A DNA stretch of 64,000 nucleotides from Streptomyces sp. MRC013 (GTDB taxonomy: Bacteria > Actinomycetota > Actinomycetes > Streptomycetales > Streptomycetaceae), in NCBI RefSeq assembly GCF_023614235.1, contig NZ_CP094264.1, positions 2,232,001-2,296,000 of the forward strand, read 5' to 3'. The notes beneath the pieces are model-generated. The model was given only the letters and a program-made list of their open reading frames with translations. It was not told the DNA's origin and ran no database searches. Both the position numbers and the translations under genes were made by a program. Below are positions 37,906 through 47,399 of the stretch, piece by piece. The stretch's first letter is position 1, and each line of letters begins with the position of its first letter.

Positions 37906-39054
37906 GCGCCCGCCTCAGCCGGAGCGCCCAGGGCCGGTCGCGGAGCCGGTCCGCCGCCCAGCTCCGGCCGCCGGCGTACGCCGCCCGCAGCCACAGCACG
38001 GGCGCCGCGCGGCGGCGCGCCAGCAGCAGCCGCCGGTTGCGGACGGCGGACGGGCGCCAGTGGTGCTTGTACGGCTCGTCGCCGCGCAGCAGGCTCAGCG
38101 CGCCGCAGCCCGCCTCCCCGGCGAGCCGGAGGCCGTTGCGCAGCAGCAGCGCCCCCGCGTCCACCTTGAGGGAGCGCAGCACCGGGTCGGCGCCGTACAG
38201 GTAGCCGCCGGACAGCCGGGGCGAGAGCAGCGTCAGGTCGACCGCGACCACCTCGCCGTCCACGAGGAACTCCGTCACGCGCGCGTGGCCGCCCTCCGCC
38301 ATCGCCCGCACCGCGCGGCCGAGGTGCTCGGCGAACCGCCCGGTGAGGTGCTCCGCCGTCACGCCCCGACCGGCCCACTGGCGCCGGTGGAGGTCGAGCA
38401 GGCGGCGCAGCGCGCGGGGCACCTCCTCGGCGGGCACGGCCCGCACCCCGACGCCCTGCCGGTCGATCCTGCGGAGCTTCGCCCTGGCCCGCTGGCCCCC
38501 CGCGGACGGCAGCCGGGCGACGAGCTCGTCGACGGGCACCGGCGGCAGCTCCAGGCACACGGAGTCCGGCAGCCGGGCGCGCGGGCCCGGCCAGCAGGCG
38601 AGGAGCCGCTCGGCGACGGCGCCGGGGCGGACCTCCCGCAGGTCGACCACCGCGCCCGCGGCGAGGTCCGCGAGCGCGGTCGCCAGCGAGGGGACGGCCT
38701 CGGGGCAGCCCTCGTCGGCGAGCACGTCGCCGTAGTCGGTGAGGGCGCCGCCCAGGAACGCCAGGGTGGGCACGCGCGCCCGGGTGAGCCACAGGGGGCG
38801 GCGGCGACGAGCCGGCCGTCACCGGGGCGGCGCACCAGGACCAGGCGCAGCCGGCCGGGGGCGCCGTACGAGAGCCACCAGGAGTGCAGCCAGGCGTGCG
38901 TCTGGAACGGGGTGGCGGCGGGGCACCGCCCGTACAGGTCCGCCCACTCGGCGGCGAGGCCGGCGAACCGCCGGTCGTCCCGGCAGACGGTGACGGTGAG
39001 GTCCCCGGCCCACCGCGCGCCGGCCGCCGGGGAGCGGGTGTCGGCCGCGCTCAT
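37841..39054 (-). pseudogene. GNAT/FemAB-like (BioF2-type) acetyltransferase, one frameshift
   Basis: Polysaccharide-cluster acyltransferase of the CelD/BioF2 GNAT type. The N-terminal part (LTVTVCRDDRRFAGLAAEWADLYGRCPAATPFQTHAWLHSWW) is in one frame, and from ARVPTLAFLGGALTDYGDVLADEG onward, including ADPVLRSLKVDAGALLLRNGLRLA and LLRGDEPYKHHW, it is in another. The break is a G5 run at 38794-38798; adding one base gives a continuous protein of about 404 aa. The start overlaps the stop of the Wzz-like gene. It probably transfers an acyl or amino-acyl group to a sugar. Confidence 0.78.
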
Positions 39055-39815
39055 GCGGTGCCCGCCTGCGACGCGTCCCCGACGGCGGGCCCCGGCACGG
39101 CGGTCCCCCGCCCCGCGGCGCCGGCGGCGGGACCGGCCGCGGGCGCCCGCCCCGCGCTCCCGCCCGTCCCGGTCCCGCCCGCCGCGCTCCCGCCCGTCCC
39201 GATGCCGCCCGGCGCGGTGTCCCGCTCGGGGCGGACCAGCAGGAACAGGCCCCCCAGGAGGCCGCCCCCGCAGGCGCCCACCAGGGCCGCCAGCGGGGCG
39301 GACGGCGAGACGGGGCCCGCCGGGGCCGTCGCGCGCGAGAACGGGACGACCTTCACATGGGTGCTGGCCTCCGTGTGGGTGCCCTTCTGCACCAGCGCCC
39401 GCGCCACCCCGTCCGCCATGGCGACGGCCGTCGCGGGGCGGTCGGAGCGGGCCGTGATGGAGATCATCGGCGCGTCGGGCGAGGTCGCCGCCGCCACGCT
39501 CGCCCGGAGCGTCGCGGGCGACACCCGTGCCCACACGGCGGCGTCCTGGGCGAGGGCGACGTCCGTGGCGACCCGCCCGTACGCCTGCGCCAGGCCCATC
39601 GCCCCGGCCGGGTCGGACCGCTCCTCGGGGACGACCACGACGTAACTGGTGGCCGCGTACTCGGGCGTGCTCAGCAGTCCGTACGCGCCGCCGGCGACGG
39701 CACCGGCCAGCACCGCGGCCGGCAGGGTCCAGGCGCGGCCCGGGCGCCCGGCCCGGGCGGCCCGGCGGGCGAGCCCGGCGAGCGGGCGCCGTACGGGGAG
39801 GGTTCGCGGGATCAT
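39051..39815 (-). CDS. Wzz/YveK-type chain-length or export regulator
   Basis: A 254-aa membrane protein with two hydrophobic helices: near residues 30-47 (TLPAAVLAGAVAGGAYGLL) and near 175-192 (APLAALVGACGGGLLGGLF). Between them is an extracytoplasmic domain with the PEYAATSYVVVVPEERSDPAGAMGLAQAYGRVAT segment of polysaccharide co-polymerases. The tail is Gly/Ala-rich low complexity. No tyrosine-kinase domain is fused. It would set chain length of the polymer made by the Wzy-like enzyme upstream. Confidence 0.85.
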   Translation of the reverse strand: MIPRTLPVRRPLAGLARRAARAGRPGRAWTLPAAVLAGAVAGGAYGLLSTPEYAATSYVVVVPEERSDPAGAMGLAQAYGRVATDVALAQDAAVWARVSPATLRASVAAATSPDAPMISITARSDRPATAVAMADGVARALVQKGTHTEASTHVKVVPFSRATAPAGPVSPSAPLAALVGACGGGLLGGLFLLVRPERDTAPGGIGTGGSAAGGTGTGGSAGRAPAAGPAAGAAGRGTAVPGPAVGDASQAGTA

Positions 39816-39818
39816 CGG

Positions 39819-40925
39819 TCACTCGCCTTCTCGGTGGAGGGTCCGGTACAGGGTCGTCAGCTGCCGCGCGGTGTGCGCGATGTCGTAGCGGCGCACCGCC
39901 GGGGGCACCGGGCCGCGCCCGGGCCGCGCCGCGTGGGCGGCCCGGGCCTCGCGCACCGCCGCGGCCACGTCGGCGGCGGTGCCGCCGATCCGCCGGGCGG
40001 AGGGCGCCTCCCCCGGCGGGAGGTCGTCGAGGGCGGGGCAGGCCGCGTACCGGACGGGCAGCCCGGCGGCCAGCGCCTCGACCACGGCGAGCCCGAACGC
40101 CTCGTCGGCGGACGGGGACACGAACAGGTCCATCGCGGACAGCAGCGCCGGCAGGTCGCGGGTGACGGCCCCCGCCCACACGACCCGGCCGGCCGCGCCG
40201 TTCGCGGCCGCCAGCCGCTCCAGCCGCCCCCGCTCGGGCCCCTCGCCGACGAGGAGGAGCCGTACGTCCGGCGGCAGTTCCGCGACGGCGCCGACCAGGA
40301 CGTCGAACCGCTTGCCCGGCACCAGCCGGCCGACGCCGCCCACCACGTACGCGCCGTCGGGGACGCCGAGCCGGCGGCGGGCGGCGCGGCGGGCCGCCTC
40401 GTCGTGGGCGAGGCCCGCCGCGTCGACGCCGTTGGGGACGACGCGGACGCGGTGCGGCGGCACGCCCCAGTCGGCCAGCCGGCGGGCGACGGTGTCGGAG
40501 ACGGCGACCGTGGCGCTGCCCAGGCGCTCCGTCGCCAGGTACAGGGCCCGCGCCCCGGCGCCCAGGGGGCGGCCCTCGATCTGCGTGGCGCCCAGGGAGT
40601 GCTCGGTGGCGACGACGTGCCGCACGCCGGCGAGGCGGGCGGCGATCCTGCCGTACACGCAGGCCCGGTACAGGTGGGTGTGGACGATGTCGTAGCGGCC
40701 GCGCCGGACGAGCCGGACCAGGCGGGGCAGGGCGGTCAGGTCGCGGTTGCCGCGCATGCCGAGGTGGGCGACGGGGACGCCGTCCGCGCACAGCGCGTCG
40801 GCGACGGGGCCGGGGTCGGTGAGGGTGACGACGTCGCCGCGGACCGGCAGGTGGCGCAGCAGGAGCCTCAGTTGCTGTTCGGCGCCGCCGATGCCGAGGC
40901 CGGTGATGACGTGCAGGACCCTCAT
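39819..40925 (-). CDS. Glycosyltransferase family 4
   Basis: A 368-aa GT-B glycosyltransferase. The acceptor domain starts MRVLHVITGLGIGGAEQQLRLLLRHL. The donor domain has VGRLVPGKRFDVLVGAV and the E-x7-E-type motif SPSADEAFGLAVVEALAAGLPV. Adds an unknown sugar to the lipid-linked repeat unit. The ATG overlaps the stop of the deacetylase gene (ATGA), and the gene lies 3 nt from the Wzz-like gene downstream, so the operon is tightly packed. Confidence 0.93.
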   Translation of the reverse strand: MRVLHVITGLGIGGAEQQLRLLLRHLPVRGDVVTLTDPGPVADALCADGVPVAHLGMRGNRDLTALPRLVRLVRRGRYDIVHTHLYRACVYGRIAARLAGVRHVVATEHSLGATQIEGRPLGAGARALYLATERLGSATVAVSDTVARRLADWGVPPHRVRVVPNGVDAAGLAHDEAARRAARRRLGVPDGAYVVGGVGRLVPGKRFDVLVGAVAELPPDVRLLLVGEGPERGRLERLAAANGAAGRVVWAGAVTRDLPALLSAMDLFVSPSADEAFGLAVVEALAAGLPVRYAACPALDDLPPGEAPSARRIGGTAADVAAAVREARAAHAARPGRGPVPPAVRRYDIAHTARQLTTLYRTLHREGE

Positions 40926-41670
40926 GACGCGCGGGCCCCGGCGGCGGGCGGTGCGGCGGGGACGCTCCGACGCGGCACCCGCAGGTGCCGCTTGGCGTGC
41001 AGCCGCAGGGCCGTGTCGCGCTGTCCGACGTGGACGCGGGGCAGGGCGTGGTCGCCGCTCAGCGCGCCCGGGTCGATGGCGCAGGCGTACGCGTAGCCGG
41101 CCTCCCGCGCGGCGGCCGCCGTCCGGGCGTCGACGTGCCCGTACGGGTAGCAGAACCCGGCGGGCGCCTCGCCGGTCAGGTCCCGCAGCAGGTCGCGGCT
41201 GCCGCACAGCTCCTCGCGGAGCGCCGCGTCGTCGGCGGGCGGCAGGGAGACGTGCCGCAGGCCGTGCGAGGCGACCTCCATGCCGGCGTCGGCGCAGCGG
41301 CGGAGCCCCTCGGCGGTGAGGAGGGGCTTGCGGGGGCCGAGCGGGTCCCAGGCGTTGTCGCCGCCGAGCAGGCCGGGCAGGGCGAAGACGGTGGCGGTGC
41401 AGCCGTGGCGGCGCAGCAGCGGGACGGCGTGGCGGAGGAAGTCGGCGTACCCGTCGTCGAAGGTCAGCCCGACCAGTCCGGCGGCGTCCCCCGCGCGCGG
41501 GCGCCGAGGAGGTCGCGCACGGCGACGCCGCGCAGCCCCCGCGCGCGCAGCCAGCGCAGCTGGGCGTCGAGCCGCCGGGGGGTGACGGTGATGCGGTACG
41601 GGTCATCCCCGCCGGTGTCCACGGAGTGGTACATCGCGATCCAGGGGGGCGGCGGGGTGCGTCGGAGCAT
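40922..41670 (-). pseudogene. Polysaccharide deacetylase family protein, one frameshift
   Basis: NodB-fold carbohydrate deacetylase. The first frame has IAMYHSVDTGGDDPYRITV to DLLGARARG, then reads to an early stop at 41464. The second frame supplies LVGLTFDDGYADFLRHAVPLL (the metal-binding DD), EVASHGLRHVSL (SHGxxH) and FCYPYGHVDARTAAAAREAGY. The break is a C5 run at 41488-41492; one more C gives a continuous protein of about 249 aa with all catalytic motifs intact. Confidence 0.82.
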
Positions 41671-43311
41671 GGCGGTGCCTTCGCGGGAGGGGGCGGCCGC
41701 GCGGGAGGGCGCCGCGCGGCGCCACGCGCGTGGGGTGGGGTGCGAGGGGCGCGCGCAGCACGTGCGCGGCGAGGACGAAGACGACGAGGACGGCGACGGC
41801 CGTGAGGACCGCGCCGGGCAGCGGGCGGGTGCTCCACGAGGCGCACAGCCGGCCCGCGGCGGCCGCGGCCGCGGCCGCCGCGGCGAGCCGGGCGAGACCG
41901 GCGGCGACGGCGCGGGCGGAGACCGGCACCCCCGGCGGCGGGCGCCGGCGAGGAGGAGCGCCGCCGTGAGGGTGATGCCGGCGGCGTTGGCGAGGGCGAT
42001 CCCGGGGGCGCCCCAGCGGCCCGCCCACACGGCGCCCAGGGCGGCGTTCGCGGCGACGCCGAGGCCCATCGCGGCGGCCGGGAACCACAGCGGGCGGGAC
42101 GCGCAGAAGTAGCACCGGCCGAGCGCGCCGACCAGGGTGTGGCCGAGCAGGCCCAGGGCGTACACCCGCATGACGGAGGCCGTCGCGGCGGTGTCGGCGG
42201 CGTCGAACGCCCCGTGCTGGAAGAGGAGGGCGACGATCTGCGGGGCGGCGGCGACGACGGCCGCCGCGCCGGCGAGGACGACGGCCCCGGCGAGCAGCAG
42301 GTCCCGCTCGGCGCGGCGCCGCGCCGCCGCCCGGTCGCCCGCGGCGGCGGCCCGGGCGACGACGGGGAAGCTGACGGTGCACAGCATCAGCGACAGCACC
42401 ATCGGCAACTGGGCGACCTTCTGCGCGTAGTTGAGGTGCGAGATCGCCCCGGGGGGCAGCGGCGCGGCGAGGAACCGCTCCACGAGCACCTGGGACTGGC
42501 GCCCCACGGCGAAGACGGCGACCGGCACGACGAGCGCGAGGGCCACCCCCGAGGCCGCCGCGGCGGCGCCCCGCTCCCGGCCGGGCGCACCGGCGGCGCG
42601 CTCCCTCAGCCGCCGCACCAGCGAGGGCGCCTGGACCAGCGCCATCAGCGCGCCGCCCGCCGCGACCCCGGCGGCCGCGGCCCGGACGCCCCGGGCGGGG
42701 CCGAAGAGGACGACCGCCGTGACGATGCCGGTGTTGTACGCGACGTAGATCGCGGCCGGGGCGAGGTACTGCCCGTGCGCGCGCAGCGCGGCGCTGAAGT
42801 ACCCGGCGAGCGCGAACGACAGGACGCAGGTGGCGGTGAGCCGGGTGCAGTCCACCGCGAGCCGCCGCTCCGGCAGCCCCGGCGCGAGCAGCGGTACGAG
42901 GAGGGGCGCGGCGGCGGCGACCAGCGCGGCCACCGCGGCGGCGCCCGCCGCGGTGGCGGGCAGCGTGGTCCGCACGAGGGCCGGCACCGGGTCCGGCCCC
43001 CGCGCCCCGGCCCCGGCGCGCAGGGCGAGGGCGCGGCTGAACGCGGGGACCAGGACGAGCGCCATGGCGTCCTCGATGAGCAGCGTCGACGCGAACTCGG
43101 GCACCGTCCAGGCCACCAGGAACGCGTCGGTCTCCGGCCCCGCGCCGAAGGTGCGGGCGAGGAGCCGGTCGCGGAGGAGGCCCAGGAGGGCGCCCGCGGC
43201 GGTGAGCGCCGCCGTGAGCAGCGCCGCGCGGGCGAGGAACCGGTTGGACGGCGCCCAGGCGGGGCCGCCGGGCCGTGCCTCCTCCGCCGGTGCGGCGGCG
43301 TCCGCCGTCAC
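41603..43311 (-). pseudogene. Lipid II flippase MurJ/Wzx-like exporter, frameshift near C-terminus
   Basis: A MOP-superfamily flippase of about 14 helices. Key segments are SNRFLARAALLTAALTAAGALLGLLRDRLLA, TDAFLVAWTVPEFASTLLIEDAMALVLVPAFS, LNYAQKVAQLPMVL and LLFQHGAFDAADTAAT. After LLLAGARRR the frame breaks at a C5 run (41929-41933); adding one C continues as GVPVSARAVAAGLARL and a last helix (TAVAVLVVFVLAAHVLRA). The restored frame reaches its stop at 41603, inside the deacetylase start. It probably flips the polysaccharide repeat unit. GTG at 43311 follows GGGAGGG. Confidence 0.8.
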
Positions 43312-44717
43312 GCGCACCCTCCCGGGGCCGGACCGGCCGGCGGGCGGGTGTCCGGACCGGCCGGCGGACCGGCGTCCGGGCCTGCGGCCAGGCCCCACCA
43401 GGCCGCCGCGCCCAGCACCACGGCGGTCAGGACCGTGGACGGGCCGCCGATGTCGGCGTACAGGAAGTCGACCAGCTGCCACCCCAGCAGGCCCGTGGCG
43501 ACCAGGGCGCAGTCCAGGCGGCGGCCCGTGCGACGGGCGGCCGGGAGGCGGCGCAGGCCGTACACCAGCAGCGCCAGCCAGCCGCCCGCGATCGTCAGCA
43601 GCCCCAGCAGCCCCTGCTCACCGAGGACCAGCAGGTACATGTTGTGCGGCGACAGCAGCGGCTGCCGCCGGAAGGCGACGCCCGCGCCGGCCGTGTCGCC
43701 GCCCGACGACAGGGCGAGCGGCGCGTGGCCGTCGCGGTGGGCGGGGAAGCCCTTCAGACCGACCCCGGTGAGCGGCCGGTCGCGCCACATCCCGGCCGCG
43801 GCGGCCCACAGCGCGTACCGGTCGGTGACGGACCGGTCGGGCGCGGCGGCGACCCGCGCGATGCTGGCGGCCCGCTCCTGGACCATCGCGGAGCCGACGC
43901 CGAGGCCGCCGACGAGGACCACGGCGAGCGCCCCGGCCGCCAGGGACGCCCCGAGGACGCGGCGCGGCCCGGTCGCCGCGAGCTGGGCCGCGCAGACGAG
44001 GGCGGTGGCGATCCAGGCGCCCCGGCTGAACGACAGGGCGAGCGGGACGGTCAGGAGCGCCGCGCAGACGAGGGCGACGGCCCGGACGCGGCCGCGGGCC
44101 GGTGCGCCGAGGGCGAGGCCGACGGCGGCGACGACGCCGTACGCGACGACGGTCGCCATGCCCATCACGTCGGTCGGGCCGAACGTGCCGACCGCCCGGA
44201 CGTTCTCGCCCCGGTACGAGGCGCCCGTCCCGGTGGCGTACTGGACGACGCCGAGGCCGCCCTGGACGAGGGCGAGGCCGACCAGCGCCCAGGCGAGGGC
44301 GGTGAGGTCGCGCCGGTCGCGCAGGGTCAGGACGACCGCGGCCGGGACCAGCACGAACACCTGGAGGTGGCGGACGAGGCCGGGCAGGGCGGCGGCCGGG
44401 TCGTGGGCGGTGGCGGCGGCGGCGCAGATCCCCACGACGGGCAGGCCCAGGACGACCGCCGCCGCGCGCGTGAGGGGCCGCACGCGCGCGCGGGCGGCGC
44501 GGACGAGGCACCACAGCACGAGGACGCCGGACGCCGCGTCCGCGACGGTGCCGCCGCCCTGCCCGGGGGGCCCGCCGGGCGGCACGGCGAGGAGCGCCAC
44601 GACGGCGAGGAGCGGCACCAGGTGCGCCCGGCGGGCCGGGGCGGCCGCCCGCACCCGCGCGGACACGGGGAACCGGAGCCCGTACGGGGCGGGGGCGGGG
44701 GCGGCGGGCGCGGCCAT
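43308..44717 (-). CDS. O-antigen ligase/polymerase-type (Wzy-like) membrane protein
   Basis: A 469-aa membrane protein with about 12 hydrophobic helices and the Wzy_C/O-antigen ligase region LGVVQYATGTGASYRGENVRAVGTFG, then ALSFSRGAWIATALVCAA, GVGLKGFPAH and the large periplasmic loop ending SPHNMYLLVLGEQGLLGLL, whose conserved His-Asn is a family hallmark. It would join repeat units outside the membrane. The start overlaps the stop of the sugar transferase gene and the stop overlaps the flippase start. Confidence 0.9.
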   Translation of the reverse strand: MAAPAAPAPAPYGLRFPVSARVRAAAPARRAHLVPLLAVVALLAVPPGGPPGQGGGTVADAASGVLVLWCLVRAARARVRPLTRAAAVVLGLPVVGICAAAATAHDPAAALPGLVRHLQVFVLVPAAVVLTLRDRRDLTALAWALVGLALVQGGLGVVQYATGTGASYRGENVRAVGTFGPTDVMGMATVVAYGVVAAVGLALGAPARGRVRAVALVCAALLTVPLALSFSRGAWIATALVCAAQLAATGPRRVLGASLAAGALAVVLVGGLGVGSAMVQERAASIARVAAAPDRSVTDRYALWAAAAGMWRDRPLTGVGLKGFPAHRDGHAPLALSSGGDTAGAGVAFRRQPLLSPHNMYLLVLGEQGLLGLLTIAGGWLALLVYGLRRLPAARRTGRRLDCALVATGLLGWQLVDFLYADIGGPSTVLTAVVLGAAAWWGLAAGPDAGPPAGPDTRPPAGPAPGGCA

Positions 44718-46205
44718 CAGCCGCCCGCCGGACGGATCAGCGTGGCGGCGGTGCGCAGGAGGATCCGCACGTCCTGCCAGAGGGACCAGTGGTCGATGTA
44801 GTGGTTGTCGAAGCGGCAGCGGTCCTCGATGGAGGTGTCCCCACGCAGCCCGTGCACCTGTGCGAAGCCGGTCAGCCCCACCGGCACGCGGTGGCGGTCG
44901 GCGTACCCGGGGTGGAGCCGGCTGAACCGCTCGACGAAGTAGGGGCGTTCGGGACGGGGTCCGACGAGGCTCATGTCGCCGCGCAGGACGTTCCACAGCT
45001 GGGGAAGCTCGTCGAGCGAGGAGCGGCGCAGGAAGGAGCCGACGGCGCCGAGCCGTTCGTCGCGGGCGACGCTCCAGCGGGTCGCGGCCTCGTGCTCGCT
45101 CTCGGGGCGCAGCGTGCGGAACTTCAGGAGGGTGAAGGTCCGTCCGCCCTGCCCGACGCGCTCCTGGCGGAACAGGACGCCCGGCCCGTCCGCGAGGCGT
45201 ACGGCGGCGGCGCACAGCAGCAGGACGGGCGCGGCGGCCAGCAGCAGCAGCCCGGCGCCGACGACGTCCAGGGCCCGCTTCGCCGTCCGCCCGGCGCGGG
45301 TCCCGCCGGGTTCCAGGGGCCGGATCCCGTATCCCCACAGGTGCCGTCCCATGGGCCCGGGGGCGGGCCCCGCGCGGGCGGGGGGCGCCGACGAGCCAGG
45401 TGGCGCAGCCGCTCCGGTGGAACAGGGCGGCGAGGTCGGGGTGGGGGGCGCCGCCCCCGTCCGCGGCGAGCAGGACGTCGCGGACGCCGTTCTGGACGAC
45501 GGCCCGCCGGACCTCCTCCGGGGAGGTGAGCACGGGCGGCACCGGCCCGGGCGGCACGGCGCCGGCGGGTTGCGGGACGTCCCGCCCGGCCTGCGCGACG
45601 AGCCCGACGGCGCGCAGGCCGTACTCGGGGTGCCGGTGCAGCAGCGCGGCGAGGCGGTGCGCGGCGGGCGCGTCCCCGGCGACGAGGACGGCGCGCGGCC
45701 GGTCCCGGGCGACGCGGCGGTCCCGGCGGTGGACGGCGCCCCGGAAGGCCGCGGTGGCCGCGAGGTGCAGGGCGTACGCGGTGGCGAGCGCGCCCGGGCC
45801 GAGGGCCAGCCCGGGCGACCGGGCGGCGAGCAGCGCGGCGGCCGCGCACCACAGGAACGCGAGCCGCGCGGCGACGGCGGGGAGCTCGTCGAGGAGGGCG
45901 GGGTACGCCCCGGCGCGCACGGAGCCGAGCGCGGCGGGCCGGTACAGCCCCGCGCCCGCGTGGAGGGCGGTGGCGGCGGCGGTGAGCTGGAGGAGCAGGG
46001 CCGCGGACCGCTGCCCGGGGGTGAGGGCGGCCGCGGCGGGCAGTACGGCGAGGCAGTCCGCGGCGACCAGGGCGGCGGCGAACGGGGCCCGCGGGAGGGG
46101 GCGGGGGCGGGTCGCGGCGGTCCGCGCCCGGCCGCCGCGCTGCGGGGCGAGGGCGGCCGGCCGGGCGGCACGGGGGCCGGGCGCGCTGGTGCTCTCCGTG
46201 GTCAC
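44717..46205 (-). pseudogene. Exopolysaccharide polyprenyl glycosylphosphotransferase, one frameshift
   Basis: Initiating phosphoglycosyltransferase (WbaP/CpsE type) that loads the first sugar phosphate on undecaprenyl phosphate. The N-terminal four-helix and CoA-binding-like region is in one frame up to SGCATWLVGAP. The catalytic Bac_transf domain (RALDVVGAGLLLLAAAPVLLL, FRQERVGQGGRTFTLLKFRTL, DELPQLWNVLRGDMSLVGPRPERPYFVE, GLTGFAQVHGLRGDT) is in another. The break is a G6 run at 45380-45385; removing one base gives about 495 aa. The GTG start overlaps the upstream gene's stop. Confidence 0.82.
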
Positions 46206-47362
46206 TGGACGGTCGGCCTTCCGGGTTCGCGGTGGCGCGCTCCGGCGGCCACCTCGCGGTACACGTCGGCGATGGCGGCGCCCGCGCGGCGTACGTCGAA
46301 CCGGTCGAGGACGTGCCGGTGCGCCTGGCGGCCCAGGTCCCGGCGGAGGCCGGGCCGCCGCAGGAGCCGGACGAGCGCCGCGGCCAGCGCGCCGGCGTCG
46401 CCGGGCGGTACGAGGCAGTGGGCGGCGTGGCCGGGGGCCAGGCTCTCGCGGGCGCCGTCCACGTCGGTGAGGAGGACCGGGAGGCCGGACGCCATGGCCT
46501 CCAGCGGGGCGAGGGCCATGCCCTCCCAGCGGGACGGCAGGACGGCGAGGTCGGCGGCCCGGTACCAGGGCAGCGGGTCGGCGACGGCCCCGGCGAGGAC
46601 GACGGACGGGTCAGCGGCGGCGCGCAGTCCGCCGGCGGCGGGGCCGTCGCCGACGAGGACCAGCCGGGCCCCCGGCACGCGCGCGCGGACGGTCCCCCAG
46701 GCCCGCAGGAGGACGTCCTGCCCCTTCTGGCGGCACAGCCGGCCCACGCACACCACGACGGGCGCGTCGGCGGGCACCCCGGCGAGGACCGCGGCGCGGG
46801 CGGCGGCCCGTTCGGCGCCGGACGGGTACGGGCCGAACCGGCCGGTGTCGACGCCGTTGTGGACGACCGTCCAGGAGGCGCGCACGCCGGCCCGCTCACC
46901 GCGGCGGCGCTCGGCCTCGCTGACGCAGACGACCCGGTCGGTCCACCGGGCGGCCCACCGCTCCCAGCGGCGGGCCAGGACGGCGACGGCCCCCTCGACC
47001 GCCTCGAACGACCAGGCGTGCGGCTGGTACACGGTGGGGACGCGGCCGCGCAGGGCGAGGCGGGCGGCGAGCCCGGCCTTGGCGCTGTGCGCGTGGACCA
47101 GGTCGGGGCGCACGAGCGCGACGAGTCCGGCGACGGCACGGCTCTCCGCGACGACGTCCCGGCCCGGTTCGCGGCGGGCCCGCCAGGGGTGCACCTCGGC
47201 GCCCCCGGCCCGGGCGGCGGCGGCGAGCGGGGTGCCGGGCGGGCAGGCCACGGCGACGCGCATGCCCTGGGCCACGTGGGCGCCGACCACGTCGGCGACC
47301 ACCCTGGCGACCCCGCCGTCCCCGGGCTGGACGACGTGCAGTGCGGTGAGGGGAGGGCGCAC
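46202..47362 (-). CDS. Glycosyltransferase family 4
   Basis: A 386-aa GT-B enzyme. The N-terminal LHVVQPGDGGVARVVADVVGAH and HAHSAKAGLAARLAL resemble capsule glycosyltransferases. The donor domain has CVGRLCRQKGQDVLLRAW and the motif PSRWEGMALAPLEAMASGLPV with the Glu pair. GTG at 47362 follows AAGGGA. First glycosyltransferase of the cluster, 37 nt downstream of the secreted protein gene and overlapping the next start. Confidence 0.93.
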   Translation of the reverse strand: MRPPLTALHVVQPGDGGVARVVADVVGAHVAQGMRVAVACPPGTPLAAAARAGGAEVHPWRARREPGRDVVAESRAVAGLVALVRPDLVHAHSAKAGLAARLALRGRVPTVYQPHAWSFEAVEGAVAVLARRWERWAARWTDRVVCVSEAERRRGERAGVRASWTVVHNGVDTGRFGPYPSGAERAAARAAVLAGVPADAPVVVCVGRLCRQKGQDVLLRAWGTVRARVPGARLVLVGDGPAAGGLRAAADPSVVLAGAVADPLPWYRAADLAVLPSRWEGMALAPLEAMASGLPVLLTDVDGARESLAPGHAAHCLVPPGDAGALAAALVRLLRRPGLRRDLGRQAHRHVLDRFDVRRAGAAIADVYREVAAGARHREPGRPTVQ

Positions 47363-47399
47363 GTGTGTCCCTTCGACGAAGTGGGCGGGCGGGGGGCCG

